From NCBI RefSeq assembly GCF_000382165.1, contig NZ_KB907701.1:1-64000 (forward strand): a stretch of 64,000 nt of DNA. Reading direction: 5' to 3'. This document shows, piece by piece, positions 18,585 to 26,007 of this stretch. Within the stretch, counting starts at the first letter, position 1; each line of letters starts with the position of its first letter. The stretch comes from Arsukibacterium perlucidum DSM 18276 (GTDB taxonomy: Bacteria > Pseudomonadota > Gammaproteobacteria > Enterobacterales > Alteromonadaceae). The notes beneath the pieces were generated by a model. It worked only from the letters and a program-made list of their open reading frames with translations. It had not been told where the DNA came from and searched no databases. The translations under genes were made by a program, and so were the position numbers.

Positions 18585-19160
18585 ATGAAACTTTATGGTT
18601 CACAAACCTCACCTTATGTCCGGCGGATCCGGTTATTCCTTGCAGATACTCATTGTGATTTTATTAAATTGAATATTCTGGAGGATTCAGATCGCAAAAT
18701 TCTGGCCGCGATGAATCCGACCTTGCGCATTCCAATGCTGACCGATGCAAAACAGACTATTTTTGATTCAGGGGTCATTTACCGTTACCTCGCGGCTAAA
18801 AATGGCGAGCCGGCGCTTAGCTGGTATCAGGAAAATCAGTTAACTGTAATCAATGCCGTTAACGATTCGCTGGTGATGTTATTTCAGTGCAGTCGCAGCG
18901 GCTTAGATACTAACGAAGATAAGCTATTTTACAATTTGCAGCGCGAGCGGATTGCCACATCCTTATTTGTGCTGGAGCAACAAGCAGCCAACGCCGAGTT
19001 TGCACACTGGCGTTATCCGGCGATGGCACTATATAGCCTGCTTGACTGGATTATGTTTCGGGAGCTGCTTGAGTTGGATGATTATCCGGCGCTACTGGCT
19101 TTTGCTTACCAGAACAAACAGCAGCCGATGGTCGCTGAATCAGACCCGCGGCTGGGGTAA
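18585..19160 (+). CDS. glutathione S-transferase family protein
   Basis: The N-terminal thioredoxin-like domain (residues 1-80) carries TSPYVRR, the usual glutathione-site region, with RIPMLTD as the cis-proline motif (Pro in IPML) and the DSGVI motif (Asp-Ser) that binds the glutathione glutamyl group. The C-terminal helical domain follows. Total length is 191 residues, similar to E. coli YibF. The substrate is unknown. AAAGGAG lies 7 nt before the ATG. It is probably in an operon with the preceding EamA transporter. Confidence 0.85.
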   Translation: MKLYGSQTSPYVRRIRLFLADTHCDFIKLNILEDSDRKILAAMNPTLRIPMLTDAKQTIFDSGVIYRYLAAKNGEPALSWYQENQLTVINAVNDSLVMLFQCSRSGLDTNEDKLFYNLQRERIATSLFVLEQQAANAEFAHWRYPAMALYSLLDWIMFRELLELDDYPALLAFAYQNKQQPMVAESDPRLG

Positions 19161-19174
19161 TTAAGCGGTTATGA

Positions 19175-19732
19175 TTATACCGGTTGCTGCGCCTGTTTCA
19201 GCACAACCGGTTCAATCAACACGCTCTGGTTAACATCAGATAACCAGATCTGGCCTTCACTAATGTTGCACTGCAGCTGCATATTACGATTAACCAGTGC
19301 GGCCATTTCTTTTACTGCGGTTTCCGGTACTTCAGTTACCTGCAGGTTTTGATAACGCTGCAACGCTGGTTCAATGTTTTTCCACCACACCGGCACACTG
19401 CGCCCACCATAACAGAACAACTGCACCTGCCGTGCACGGCCACAGGCCTTGCGCAGCCATTTCTCATCACTCTGGCCAAATTCGACCCACAGATTGATAT
19501 TGCCGGTTAAATCGCAATCCCAAAGCTCTGCCTGATCTTCTTCTGCACTTAAACCTTTGGTAAACGTCAAGCTATCGGAGGCATTAATAATAAAAGCCAG
19601 TAATCGTACCATCATCCGCTCATCGTTCTCTGACGGATGCTGGGCTAACGTTAAACTGTGATCCTGGTAGTAATTACGATCCATATCTGCAATTTGCAGC
19701 TGAACTTTAAAAACTGTCGCTTTAAGTGCCAT
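19175..19732 (-). CDS. yaeQ: YaeQ family protein
   Basis: This matches the YaeQ family, small soluble proteins with a restriction-endonuclease-like (PD-(D/E)XK) fold but no established activity. Family features visible are the opening MALKATVFKVQLQIADMDR, HPSENDERMMVRLL, and the WVEFGQ motif. The length of 185 residues is normal (about 181). It is convergent with the GST gene, 14 bp apart, and follows sodA on the same strand with a terminator between them. Confidence 0.92.
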   Translation of the reverse strand: MALKATVFKVQLQIADMDRNYYQDHSLTLAQHPSENDERMMVRLLAFIINASDSLTFTKGLSAEEDQAELWDCDLTGNINLWVEFGQSDEKWLRKACGRARQVQLFCYGGRSVPVWWKNIEPALQRYQNLQVTEVPETAVKEMAALVNRNMQLQCNISEGQIWLSDVNQSVLIEPVVLKQAQQPV

Positions 19733-19747
19733 GGTGGGGTTCCAGCT

Positions 19748-19782
19748 ATAAAAAAGCCGCAGTGTAACGCAGCACTGCGGCT
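19748..19782 (-). terminator. rho-independent terminator of sodA
   Basis: AGCCGCAGTG (19755-19764) pairs with CACTGCGGCT (19773-19782) around an 8-nt loop. On the minus strand the stem is followed by a T run (complement of A 19750-19754). It separates sodA from yaeQ. Confidence 0.85.
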
Positions 19783-19815
19783 ATCGCATTAAAAACAGTT
19801 TATTCGGTGGCAGGC

Positions 19816-20508
19816 TTAATGAGTTGCAGAACGATATAGTTCGTTCACCTTATGCCAGTTTACCAGCGTCCACCAGGCAGTGGCGTAGTCACCACGCTTG
19901 TTCTGATATTGCAGATAATATGCATGTTCCCAGACATCTAATGCCAAAATTGGCGTGCCTTGTACCTCAACCAGATCCATTAGCGGGTTGTCCTGATTGG
20001 CGGTTGAGGTTACCACCAGCTTGTTATTCTCATCCAGAATAAGCCAGGCCCAGCCAGAGCCAAAACGGGTTGCTGCCGCCTGATTAAAAGCGTTCTGTAA
20101 CGCGACTAAAGAGCCGAAATCACGCTTTATCGCAGCTAGCAGTTCAACTGAAGGCTCGCCACCCTGGCCGGCAGGGGCCATGATTTGCCAGAACAACTGA
20201 TGGTTGTAATGGCCACCGGCATTATTGCGAACCGCATCATTATAACGGGACATCCGCGACATAATTGCTTCCAGCGGCAGCTGAGCTAAATCGGGGAAGG
20301 TTGCAAGCTGGCCGTTTAAATTGTTCACATAAGCCTGATGATGCTTACCATGATGTATTTGCATGGTTGCTTTATCAATAACCGGCGCCAGCGCATCCGC
20401 TGGGTAGGGTAGTGGCGCAAGAGTAAACGTATCAGCGTTGACTGTGGCAACACAACCGAGGGTAACCAAAGTGGCAAGCAGTAACGATTTAGCGGTTTTT
20501 AGAATCAT
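19816..20508 (-). CDS. sodA: superoxide dismutase, Mn-type, with signal peptide
   Basis: The enzyme converts superoxide to oxygen and hydrogen peroxide. The mature part resembles E. coli SodA: metal ligands lie in MQIHHGKHH (His52), GHYNHQLFW and DVWEHAYY. The manganese-type signatures NNAGGHY and STANQDNPLM are present, in place of the iron-type Gln in the NNAAQ motif. Unlike SodA, the precursor opens with a typical signal peptide (Lys4, Lys7, hydrophobic core, VNA before Asp26), so the enzyme is probably periplasmic. AGGAG precedes the ATG at 20508; a longer in-frame start at 20547 would hide the signal. Total length is 230 residues. Actual metal use is an inference. Confidence 0.92.
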   Translation of the reverse strand: MILKTAKSLLLATLVTLGCVATVNADTFTLAPLPYPADALAPVIDKATMQIHHGKHHQAYVNNLNGQLATFPDLAQLPLEAIMSRMSRYNDAVRNNAGGHYNHQLFWQIMAPAGQGGEPSVELLAAIKRDFGSLVALQNAFNQAAATRFGSGWAWLILDENNKLVVTSTANQDNPLMDLVEVQGTPILALDVWEHAYYLQYQNKRGDYATAWWTLVNWHKVNELYRSATH

Positions 20509-20704
20509 GAAACACTCCTGTAAAATATCAGAAAAAGTCGACACCAATTGTAAGCGCTAGATAAATATAGGTAAATTTTATAGATATAACTAACGCAACT
20601 ATAACGTTATGGACGACCGTTAGCTATTATCAGTCAAAATTAACAAAACACGAAGATGACTAAGTAAAAGCTATTAAAACAGATCAGTATTTTTTTAAGC
20701 ATAC
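20509..20704. other. AT-rich intergenic region upstream of sodA
   Basis: This region holds the sodA promoter on the minus strand but no hexamer pair stands out. It is markedly AT-rich compared with its surroundings. An imperfect inverted arrangement (AACGCAACTATAACGTT near 20592-20608) could be an operator. I see no gene in it. Confidence 0.35.
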
Positions 20705-20739
20705 AAAAAAGCCGTTAAGCAAAACTTAACGGCTTTTTT
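20705..20739. terminator. strong bidirectional terminator after tRNA-Pro
   Basis: AAAAAAGCCGTTAAG (20705-20719) is the exact complement of CTTAACGGCTTTTTT (20725-20739) with a 5-nt loop. Both exits end in a run of six T. It ends the minus-strand tRNA-Pro transcript 11 bp after the CCA end. Confidence 0.93.
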
Positions 20740-20750
20740 GTGAAAATTAA

Positions 20751-20827
<77 letters not shown>

Positions 20828-20838
20828 ACGTAGCGCGT

Positions 20839-20866
20839 ATCATAATGATTCCCCGCCAGAATGCAA
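20839..20866 (-). promoter_or_regulatory. candidate promoter of tRNA-Pro
   Basis: On the minus strand TATGAT (complement of 20839-20844) sits 11 bp before the tRNA 5' end, with a weak TTGCAT at 20861-20866 and a 16-bp spacer. The stretch after the -10 box is GC-rich (ACGCGC), as in stringently controlled stable-RNA promoters. Confidence 0.4.
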
Positions 20867-20962
20867 TGCTGGAATGGTTAACTGCAGCAATTTTCGCCAG
20901 CTGCTATTAATACTGCCACTTCCTTGCTAGCATAGCCGTCTTTACGTCTTTAGGTGCTTATT

Positions 20963-21835
20963 GTGCTGTGGATCCCTTTTACCTTGCTGGCTGCCTTTAT
21001 GCAGGCCTGGCGCAATGCGTTTCAAAAACAATTAAGTAAAGAGGTAAAAGTAGCCGGGGTTACCCTGGCGCGTTTTATCTGGGCATCGCCTTTGGCCGCT
21101 GCCTATTTATGGGGGCTGTATCAGTGGCAACCTGCACCATTACCGCAGCTGAGTGGCAGTTTTACGGGCTTTGTGGTTGGGGCGGCGCTGGCGCAAATTT
21201 TGGCCACTGCGTTGATGGTGAAGCTGTTTATGCTCAGAAACTACGCTATCGGTGCCGGGCTGGCGAAAAGTGAAGCGGTACTGGCGGCAGTATTGGGCGT
21301 GTTGTTTTTCAGTGAAGCGTTAACACCGTTAGGTTGGCTGGGCGTAGCCCTTGGTGGCGGAGCGGTGTTTTTATTAAGTGGCGCCAGTCTTCGTCAGTTA
21401 TCCTGGCCGGTCATGCTACTTGGCCTTGGTAGTGGGCTAGCCTTTGCGCTAACCTCTTTATGGGTGCGCCAGGCCAGCCTGGTGCTGGGCTTGCCGTTTC
21501 CACACGGCGCGGCCTGGGTATTACTGCTGGTGGTTTTATTGCAAACCACGCTACTACTGCTTTGGTTAGCTTTGAAAGACCAGCCAACATTGTTGGCATT
21601 GTGGCAAAGGCCAAAGTTAACTGTCTTGGTTAGCGTTTGTAGTTGTGTTGGCTCCGTTGGTTGGTTTACCGCGATGAGTCTGGAGTCGGTGGCGCTGGTT
21701 AAAACCCTTGGTCAGGTAGAAGTCTTATTTATGTTACTTATTTCGTCATTTATTTTAAAAGAGAAGTTAGTACGAAATGATCACCTGGGTTTAGCACTGA
21801 TTGTATTGGCCGCCATTTGTGTTATGTGGGCCTGA
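20963..21835 (+). CDS. EamA/DMT-family membrane transporter
   Basis: This protein of about 291 residues has ten hydrophobic segments. It shows the DMT-type features QAWRNAFQKQLSK early, KSEAVLAAVLGVLFFSEAL at the end of the first half, and GQVEVLFMLLISSFILKEKL at the end of the second. The substrate is unknown. No ATG exists at the beginning. GTG at 20954 and GTG at 20963 are both in frame; AGG at 20952-20954 is better placed for 20963. It is divergent from tRNA-Pro. Confidence 0.85.
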   Translation: MLWIPFTLLAAFMQAWRNAFQKQLSKEVKVAGVTLARFIWASPLAAAYLWGLYQWQPAPLPQLSGSFTGFVVGAALAQILATALMVKLFMLRNYAIGAGLAKSEAVLAAVLGVLFFSEALTPLGWLGVALGGGAVFLLSGASLRQLSWPVMLLGLGSGLAFALTSLWVRQASLVLGLPFPHGAAWVLLLVVLLQTTLLLLWLALKDQPTLLALWQRPKLTVLVSVCSCVGSVGWFTAMSLESVALVKTLGQVEVLFMLLISSFILKEKLVRNDHLGLALIVLAAICVMWA

Positions 21836-21899
21836 ACATGCTTTTTTGGCAACGACTATCATTAATTTGACAGAATTAAATGCGTTCTTTGCTGGTGAA

Positions 21900-21920
21900 A
21901 TTTTACTAACTCAGTAAAAT
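21900..21920. promoter_or_regulatory. inverted repeat upstream of the acyltransferase gene
   Basis: ATTTTACT at 21900-21907 is exactly complementary to AGTAAAAT at 21913-21920 around AACTC. It lies 35 bp before the acyltransferase start and has no T run after it, so it reads more as a possible operator than as a terminator. TTGACA lies upstream at 21867-21872, but without a matching -10 box. Confidence 0.35.
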
Positions 21921-21954
21921 AGGCCGCTGTTTTAACCAACCAAACTGAGTAGAA

Positions 21955-23067
21955 GTGGAGCAATTGGAGCAGGATCCTTTCGCCGACATCCGGCCATATC
22001 ATGATGACGAAGTTGCGCCGGCCATCGCGCGTTTAATTGCTGATCGCGAGTTTATTCAGGCCATTTTGCATTACCGTTTTCCGCGTTTATCCGGGCCTTT
22101 TGGCTGGTTGCTCTCGCCATTAGTGCAACTGTGGCTAAAACGACGTTGGGCCAGACTAAAGTCGGTGAAGGCTGTGCAGTTGCAGGTTGCCGGTTTTATG
22201 GACCGGATGATTGCCAGCACCACCGACAAAGTAACTTATTCCGGGCTGGAACAGTTAGACCCGAAGCAATCTTATTTATTTTTATCGAATCACCGTGATA
22301 TTGCGATGGACCCCGCCCTGGTAAATTGGTGTTTGCATCAGCAGGGCTTTGCCACAGTAAGGATTGCTATCGGCGATAATTTGCTGCGTAAAGCCTGCGC
22401 CAGTGAATTGATGAAGTTAAACAAAAGCTTTATTGTTAAACGCGGTGCCAAAGGCCCGCGCGAAATGCTGAAAAACCTGTCGCAGCTCTCCTCCTATATT
22501 AAACACTCACTGGACGATAATCACTCAGTGTGGATAGCGCAGCGTGAAGGGCGGGCCAAAGACGGTAATGATCAAACCGACCCGACCATCTTAAAAATGT
22601 TTTACATGCAAGGTAAAAAACAAGGTCTGAGTTTTAACGAGTACCTGCAAAGCCTGAATATTGTGCCGGTATGTATATCTTATGAGTATGACCCTTGCGA
22701 CAGTGACAAAATTAATGAGTTATGGCAGAAGAAAACCCAGGGTAGCTATCAGAAATCCGAATTTGAAGATATTGACGCCATTATCAAAGGTATTGTTGGC
22801 TATAAAGGCCGGGTGCATGTTGCTTTTGCCAGCCCGCTGCAAGCATTGCCTGATGATCCTGACGCTGCAGCAGATTTTATCGATCAGCAAATTTGGCAAC
22901 ACTATCGCTGTTACCCGATTAACGCTTTAGCTGCCGGCAGTACCGAACCTGCTGTGACTGAACAAGCCACAGAACAATGGCAGCAACGACTGCAAAGTGT
23001 GCCACAGGGCGCGCAGGAAATGATGACAGCTTTGTACGCCAGCCCCATACTTAAAACCCGGCAATAA
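21955..23067 (+). CDS. PlsC-like glycerolipid acyltransferase
   Basis: This is a soluble or membrane-associated acyltransferase of 370 residues. Its core begins with SNHRDIAMDP, corresponding to the catalytic block of 1-acylglycerol-3-phosphate acyltransferases, with His113 and Asp119 separated by five residues rather than the canonical four (Asp115 is also close). REGRAKDG at about residue 200 resembles the EGTR-type substrate motif. An N-terminal region of 90 residues contains a hydrophobic stretch, FGWLLSPLVQLWL. The likely role is acyl transfer to a lysophospholipid or glycerol phosphate. The start is GTG at 21955 or TTG at 21964; no clear ribosome site decides. The next EamA gene overlaps its stop codon by 1 bp. 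Confidence 0.78.
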   Translation: MEQLEQDPFADIRPYHDDEVAPAIARLIADREFIQAILHYRFPRLSGPFGWLLSPLVQLWLKRRWARLKSVKAVQLQVAGFMDRMIASTTDKVTYSGLEQLDPKQSYLFLSNHRDIAMDPALVNWCLHQQGFATVRIAIGDNLLRKACASELMKLNKSFIVKRGAKGPREMLKNLSQLSSYIKHSLDDNHSVWIAQREGRAKDGNDQTDPTILKMFYMQGKKQGLSFNEYLQSLNIVPVCISYEYDPCDSDKINELWQKKTQGSYQKSEFEDIDAIIKGIVGYKGRVHVAFASPLQALPDDPDAAADFIDQQIWQHYRCYPINALAAGSTEPAVTEQATEQWQQRLQSVPQGAQEMMTALYASPILKTRQ

Positions 23068-23918
23068 TGGTTTATTTAGTTAGTGTTACAGTATTGTGGG
23101 CGTTTTCGTTCAGTCTGATTGGTGTCTATCTGGCGGGCCAGGTTGACCCTTATTTTGCAGTGTTGAGCCGGATATTACTGGCATTGCTGTTATTCAGTCC
23201 TCTGCTGCTTCGTTACCGTTTTGCCAGCAGCCTGGTATGGCCGGTGATCGGCCTTGGTGCACTGCAGCTCGGCCTGATGTATTTGTTTTATTATCAGTCT
23301 TTTTTGCTGCTTAGTGTGGCTGAAGTATTGGTATTTACCATTTTTACGCCGATGTATATTACGCTGCTGCATGATGTGCTGGCCAAACGTTTTAACCCAT
23401 TGTTTTTGCTGGCTGCGCTGATTGCGGTGCTGGCCGCAGCTATAATGCGTTACCAGTCGTTAAGTGAGCATTACTGGACTGGTTTTGTTGTAGTGCAGGG
23501 CGCTAATGTTTGCTTTGCAGTGGGTCAGGTCGGATATAAAAAGTTACTGGCAGGCCATCCGCATATTAAGCAATACCAGCTATTTGGCTGGTTTTATGTT
23601 GGTGCCGCCTTAGTGGCTGTGCCTGCCTGGTTTCTGCTTGGCAGTGATCAATATCCGGCCACTGCTGTACACTGGACAGTTTTACTGTGGCTCGGGTTGG
23701 TTGCATCAGGCATGGGTTACTATGGCTGGAATAAAGGCGCCACCCAGGTGTCGAGTGGTATGCTGGCGGTAATGAACAATGCCTTGATCCCGGCCGGGCT
23801 TTTGGTAAATGTGGTTATCTGGCAACGCGATACGGATTTAGTGCGCTTAAGTATTGGCTGCGTTATGATCGGTTTTTCAATCTGGTTGTGCCGCCGGCCG
23901 GCCGGGCAGGGAGGTTAA
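23067..23918 (+). CDS. EamA-family transporter
   Basis: This is a ten-segment DMT transporter of 283 residues, opening VTVLWAFSFSLIGVYLAG. The second half is typical: GYYGWNKGATQVSSGMLAVMNNALIP. The substrate is not known. It starts inside the stop codon of the acyltransferase (TAATG), so the two are translationally coupled, and DUF2960 follows directly at its stop. This is the third EamA gene within 7 kb. Confidence 0.87.
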   Translation: MVYLVSVTVLWAFSFSLIGVYLAGQVDPYFAVLSRILLALLLFSPLLLRYRFASSLVWPVIGLGALQLGLMYLFYYQSFLLLSVAEVLVFTIFTPMYITLLHDVLAKRFNPLFLLAALIAVLAAAIMRYQSLSEHYWTGFVVVQGANVCFAVGQVGYKKLLAGHPHIKQYQLFGWFYVGAALVAVPAWFLLGSDQYPATAVHWTVLLWLGLVASGMGYYGWNKGATQVSSGMLAVMNNALIPAGLLVNVVIWQRDTDLVRLSIGCVMIGFSIWLCRRPAGQGG

Positions 23919-24164
23919 GTGGCAAGACAAGTACAATATACTTTCAAAGGTACCACAAAAATTATTGCTTTTAGCTATGATCGGTTCGTTGATTTATACG
24001 AGGCGGTGGCCGCGGCAGAAGGTATTGACCTTCGCAGTTTTCTGGCAATGGAGCAGCAGGTGGCAAAAACCGCCAAAGACAAAGCGGCGATTAAGAATTT
24101 CCGGCAGCAAGCCTTTACCAAAATGGGCTTTAGTAACATTACTTTTATCCGCGACGAGCCCTAA
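23919..24164 (+). CDS. DUF2960 family small protein
   Basis: This basic soluble protein of 81 residues opens MARQVQYTFKGTTK and contains LYEAVAAAEGIDL, which I recognise as the DUF2960 family of Alteromonadales and Vibrionales. The function is unknown. The start is a GTG at 23919, immediately after the previous stop codon, with AGGGAGG at 23908-23914 as a strong ribosome site. It is the last gene of the acyltransferase-EamA-DUF2960 run. Confidence 0.75.
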   Translation: MARQVQYTFKGTTKIIAFSYDRFVDLYEAVAAAEGIDLRSFLAMEQQVAKTAKDKAAIKNFRQQAFTKMGFSNITFIRDEP

Positions 24165-24229
24165 GATCCATGTTCAGCCCCAAGTGACTATGTTAGGCTT
24201 TGCCCATTTATAAAAACAGGAACCGAATT

Positions 24230-25357
24230 ATGAAAATCACCAGTAATTTTGACAGTGGTAATATCGAAATTATCAAAGCCGACGACCCGGCTGATATTCA
24301 ACTGGCTATTCGCAAAGACAACCAGTCCGATTTTTATCAGTGGTTTCATTTCCGGCTAAACAGCCCGCATCCACAGCTACACAAAATTACTATTACCAAT
24401 GCGGCCGGATCAGCGTACCCGGATGGCTGGCAGGACTATCAGGCTGTGGCTTCCTATGATCGGCAAACCTGGTTCCGGGTAGAAACAGAGTATGACGGTA
24501 AGGCCCTGACGATTAATCATTACCCGGAAGCCGAGTCTGTTTATTTTGCTTATTTTGCTCCTTACAGCTACGAGCGGCATCAGGATTTACTGCATCAGGC
24601 GCAGAATGACTATAACTGCCAGCTGGTTGATTTAGGTGAAACCCTCGACGGCCGCGATATGAGCCTGTTGGTAATAGGTGAACCGGATGACAGTAAAAAG
24701 AAAATCTGGATAACTGCCCGTCAGCACCCGGGTGAAACCATGGCTGAATGGTATATTGAAGGCTTACTGGACAGGTTACTGGACGAAGATGATGGTGTAG
24801 CCCGTAGTTTGCTGGCCAAAGCAGTATTTTATATCGTGCCAAATATGAATCCGGACGGCAGTGTGCGTGGTAATTTACGGACTAACGCCGCAGGCGCTAA
24901 CCTGAACCGCGAATGGCAGAATCCAACGCTGGATCGTAGCCCGGAAGTTTACCTGGTGCGGCAGAAAATGCTGGAAACCGGCCTTGACATGTTTTTAGAT
25001 ATTCATGGTGATGAAAATCTGCCATATAACTTTGTTGCCGGTTCAGAAGGCGTGCCTTCTTATAATGACCATATGCGTCAGCTGGAACAGGATTTTAAAG
25101 CGGCAATGCTAATGATAACGCCGGAATTTCAGATTAAATATGGCTACGACAAAGACGAGCCCGGACAAGCGAATTTAACGGTTGCTACTAACTGGGTGGC
25201 TGAGCAGTTCAAGTGTCTGGCCTACACCCTGGAAATGCCATTTAAAGATAATGCCGATTTACCTGACGCCGCGTTCGGCTGGTCTGATATTCGCTCAATG
25301 AAACTGGGCCAGGATAGCCTGAGCGCGATCCTGCAGGTGGTTGATAAACTGCGTTAA
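24230..25357 (+). CDS. M14 metallocarboxypeptidase, cytosolic CCP-like
   Basis: This zinc carboxypeptidase has 375 residues and no signal peptide. An N-terminal beta-rich domain (about 1-120) is followed by the M14 catalytic domain. Zinc ligands are His166 and Glu169 in ARQHPGET and His259 in DIHGDE; the catalytic Glu lies in YTLEMPF. NMNPDG and NLNREW are family motifs that help bind substrate. The architecture is that of cytosolic carboxypeptidases related to the eukaryotic deglutamylases; the bacterial substrate is not established. AGGAA at 24218-24222 favours the ATG at 24230 over an earlier frame start at 24200. Confidence 0.9.
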   Translation: MKITSNFDSGNIEIIKADDPADIQLAIRKDNQSDFYQWFHFRLNSPHPQLHKITITNAAGSAYPDGWQDYQAVASYDRQTWFRVETEYDGKALTINHYPEAESVYFAYFAPYSYERHQDLLHQAQNDYNCQLVDLGETLDGRDMSLLVIGEPDDSKKKIWITARQHPGETMAEWYIEGLLDRLLDEDDGVARSLLAKAVFYIVPNMNPDGSVRGNLRTNAAGANLNREWQNPTLDRSPEVYLVRQKMLETGLDMFLDIHGDENLPYNFVAGSEGVPSYNDHMRQLEQDFKAAMLMITPEFQIKYGYDKDEPGQANLTVATNWVAEQFKCLAYTLEMPFKDNADLPDAAFGWSDIRSMKLGQDSLSAILQVVDKLR

Positions 25358-25397
25358 GGCATTCAGTTGGTAGATAAAAGAAGTAAAGGTAAGCATT

Positions 25398-25721
25398 ATG
25401 GCAATTATTTCCTGCCCGTTTTGCGGGCAACGAATTTCAGATAAGGCCGCTGCCTGCAGTAAATGTGGTGGTGATCTCACTAGTAACACCCCGGAAAAAC
25501 TGGCAGCGATTGAACGGGACAAGAAAAACCGCAAAATGCAGTCGCTGATGAACCAATCCATGCTGGCAATGGTATTGTTTTTGGGCGGCTTTGGTATTTT
25601 GTACTGGTGGCAGCCGGCAAATCACAGCTATAACCAATATCTGTCAAATGCGGCAATTGGCCTGGGGTTTTGCTGGTATGTAGTAACCCGGGCTCGTATT
25701 ATCATGCTGAAGCGAAAATAA
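25398..25721 (+). CDS. zinc-ribbon membrane protein
   Basis: This protein of 107 residues has an N-terminal zinc ribbon: CPFCG at about 6-10 and CSKCGG at about 20-25 provide four cysteines. A charged linker and two hydrophobic segments follow (about 55-70 and 83-98). It is probably anchored in the inner membrane with the ribbon in the cytoplasm. I know of no function. A weak AAAGG about 10 nt upstream precedes the ATG. It is 4 bp before yeaC, so these likely form an operon with yeaC and the DUF349 gene. Confidence 0.75.
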   Translation: MAIISCPFCGQRISDKAAACSKCGGDLTSNTPEKLAAIERDKKNRKMQSLMNQSMLAMVLFLGGFGILYWWQPANHSYNQYLSNAAIGLGFCWYVVTRARIIMLKRK

Positions 25722-25725
25722 CCTT

Positions 25726-26007
25726 ATGGATTTCAAAGCTTTTGTCAGCGCTATGGCGCCAGAAACCTACCAAAAACTAGCAGATGCCGTTGCCACCGGC
25801 CGCTGGGCTGACGGCACTGCACTTAACGAGCAGCAAAAAGCCCAAACCTTACAGCTGGTGATGGCCTATCAGGCTACGGTGCTGAAATCAGAAGAATTAT
25901 TTACTGTCGGTGCTGATGGTCAGCTGATCCAGAAATCGAAAGCTGAACTTAAAAAACAATTTGATAATAACGATGCAATAGCAAGGTTCGGACACGATGA
26001 TATTTAA
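25726..26007 (+). CDS. yeaC: YeaC/DUF1315 family protein
   Basis: This soluble protein of 93 residues aligns by eye with E. coli YeaC (90 residues): MxPETYQKLADAVATGRWADGTALNEQQK has the same pattern as the YeaC opening, and LQLVMAYQA and QLIQKSKAELK match the middle. The function is unknown. The DUF349 gene begins 11 bp before its stop codon, so translation is probably coupled. Confidence 0.85.
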   Translation: MDFKAFVSAMAPETYQKLADAVATGRWADGTALNEQQKAQTLQLVMAYQATVLKSEELFTVGADGQLIQKSKAELKKQFDNNDAIARFGHDDI

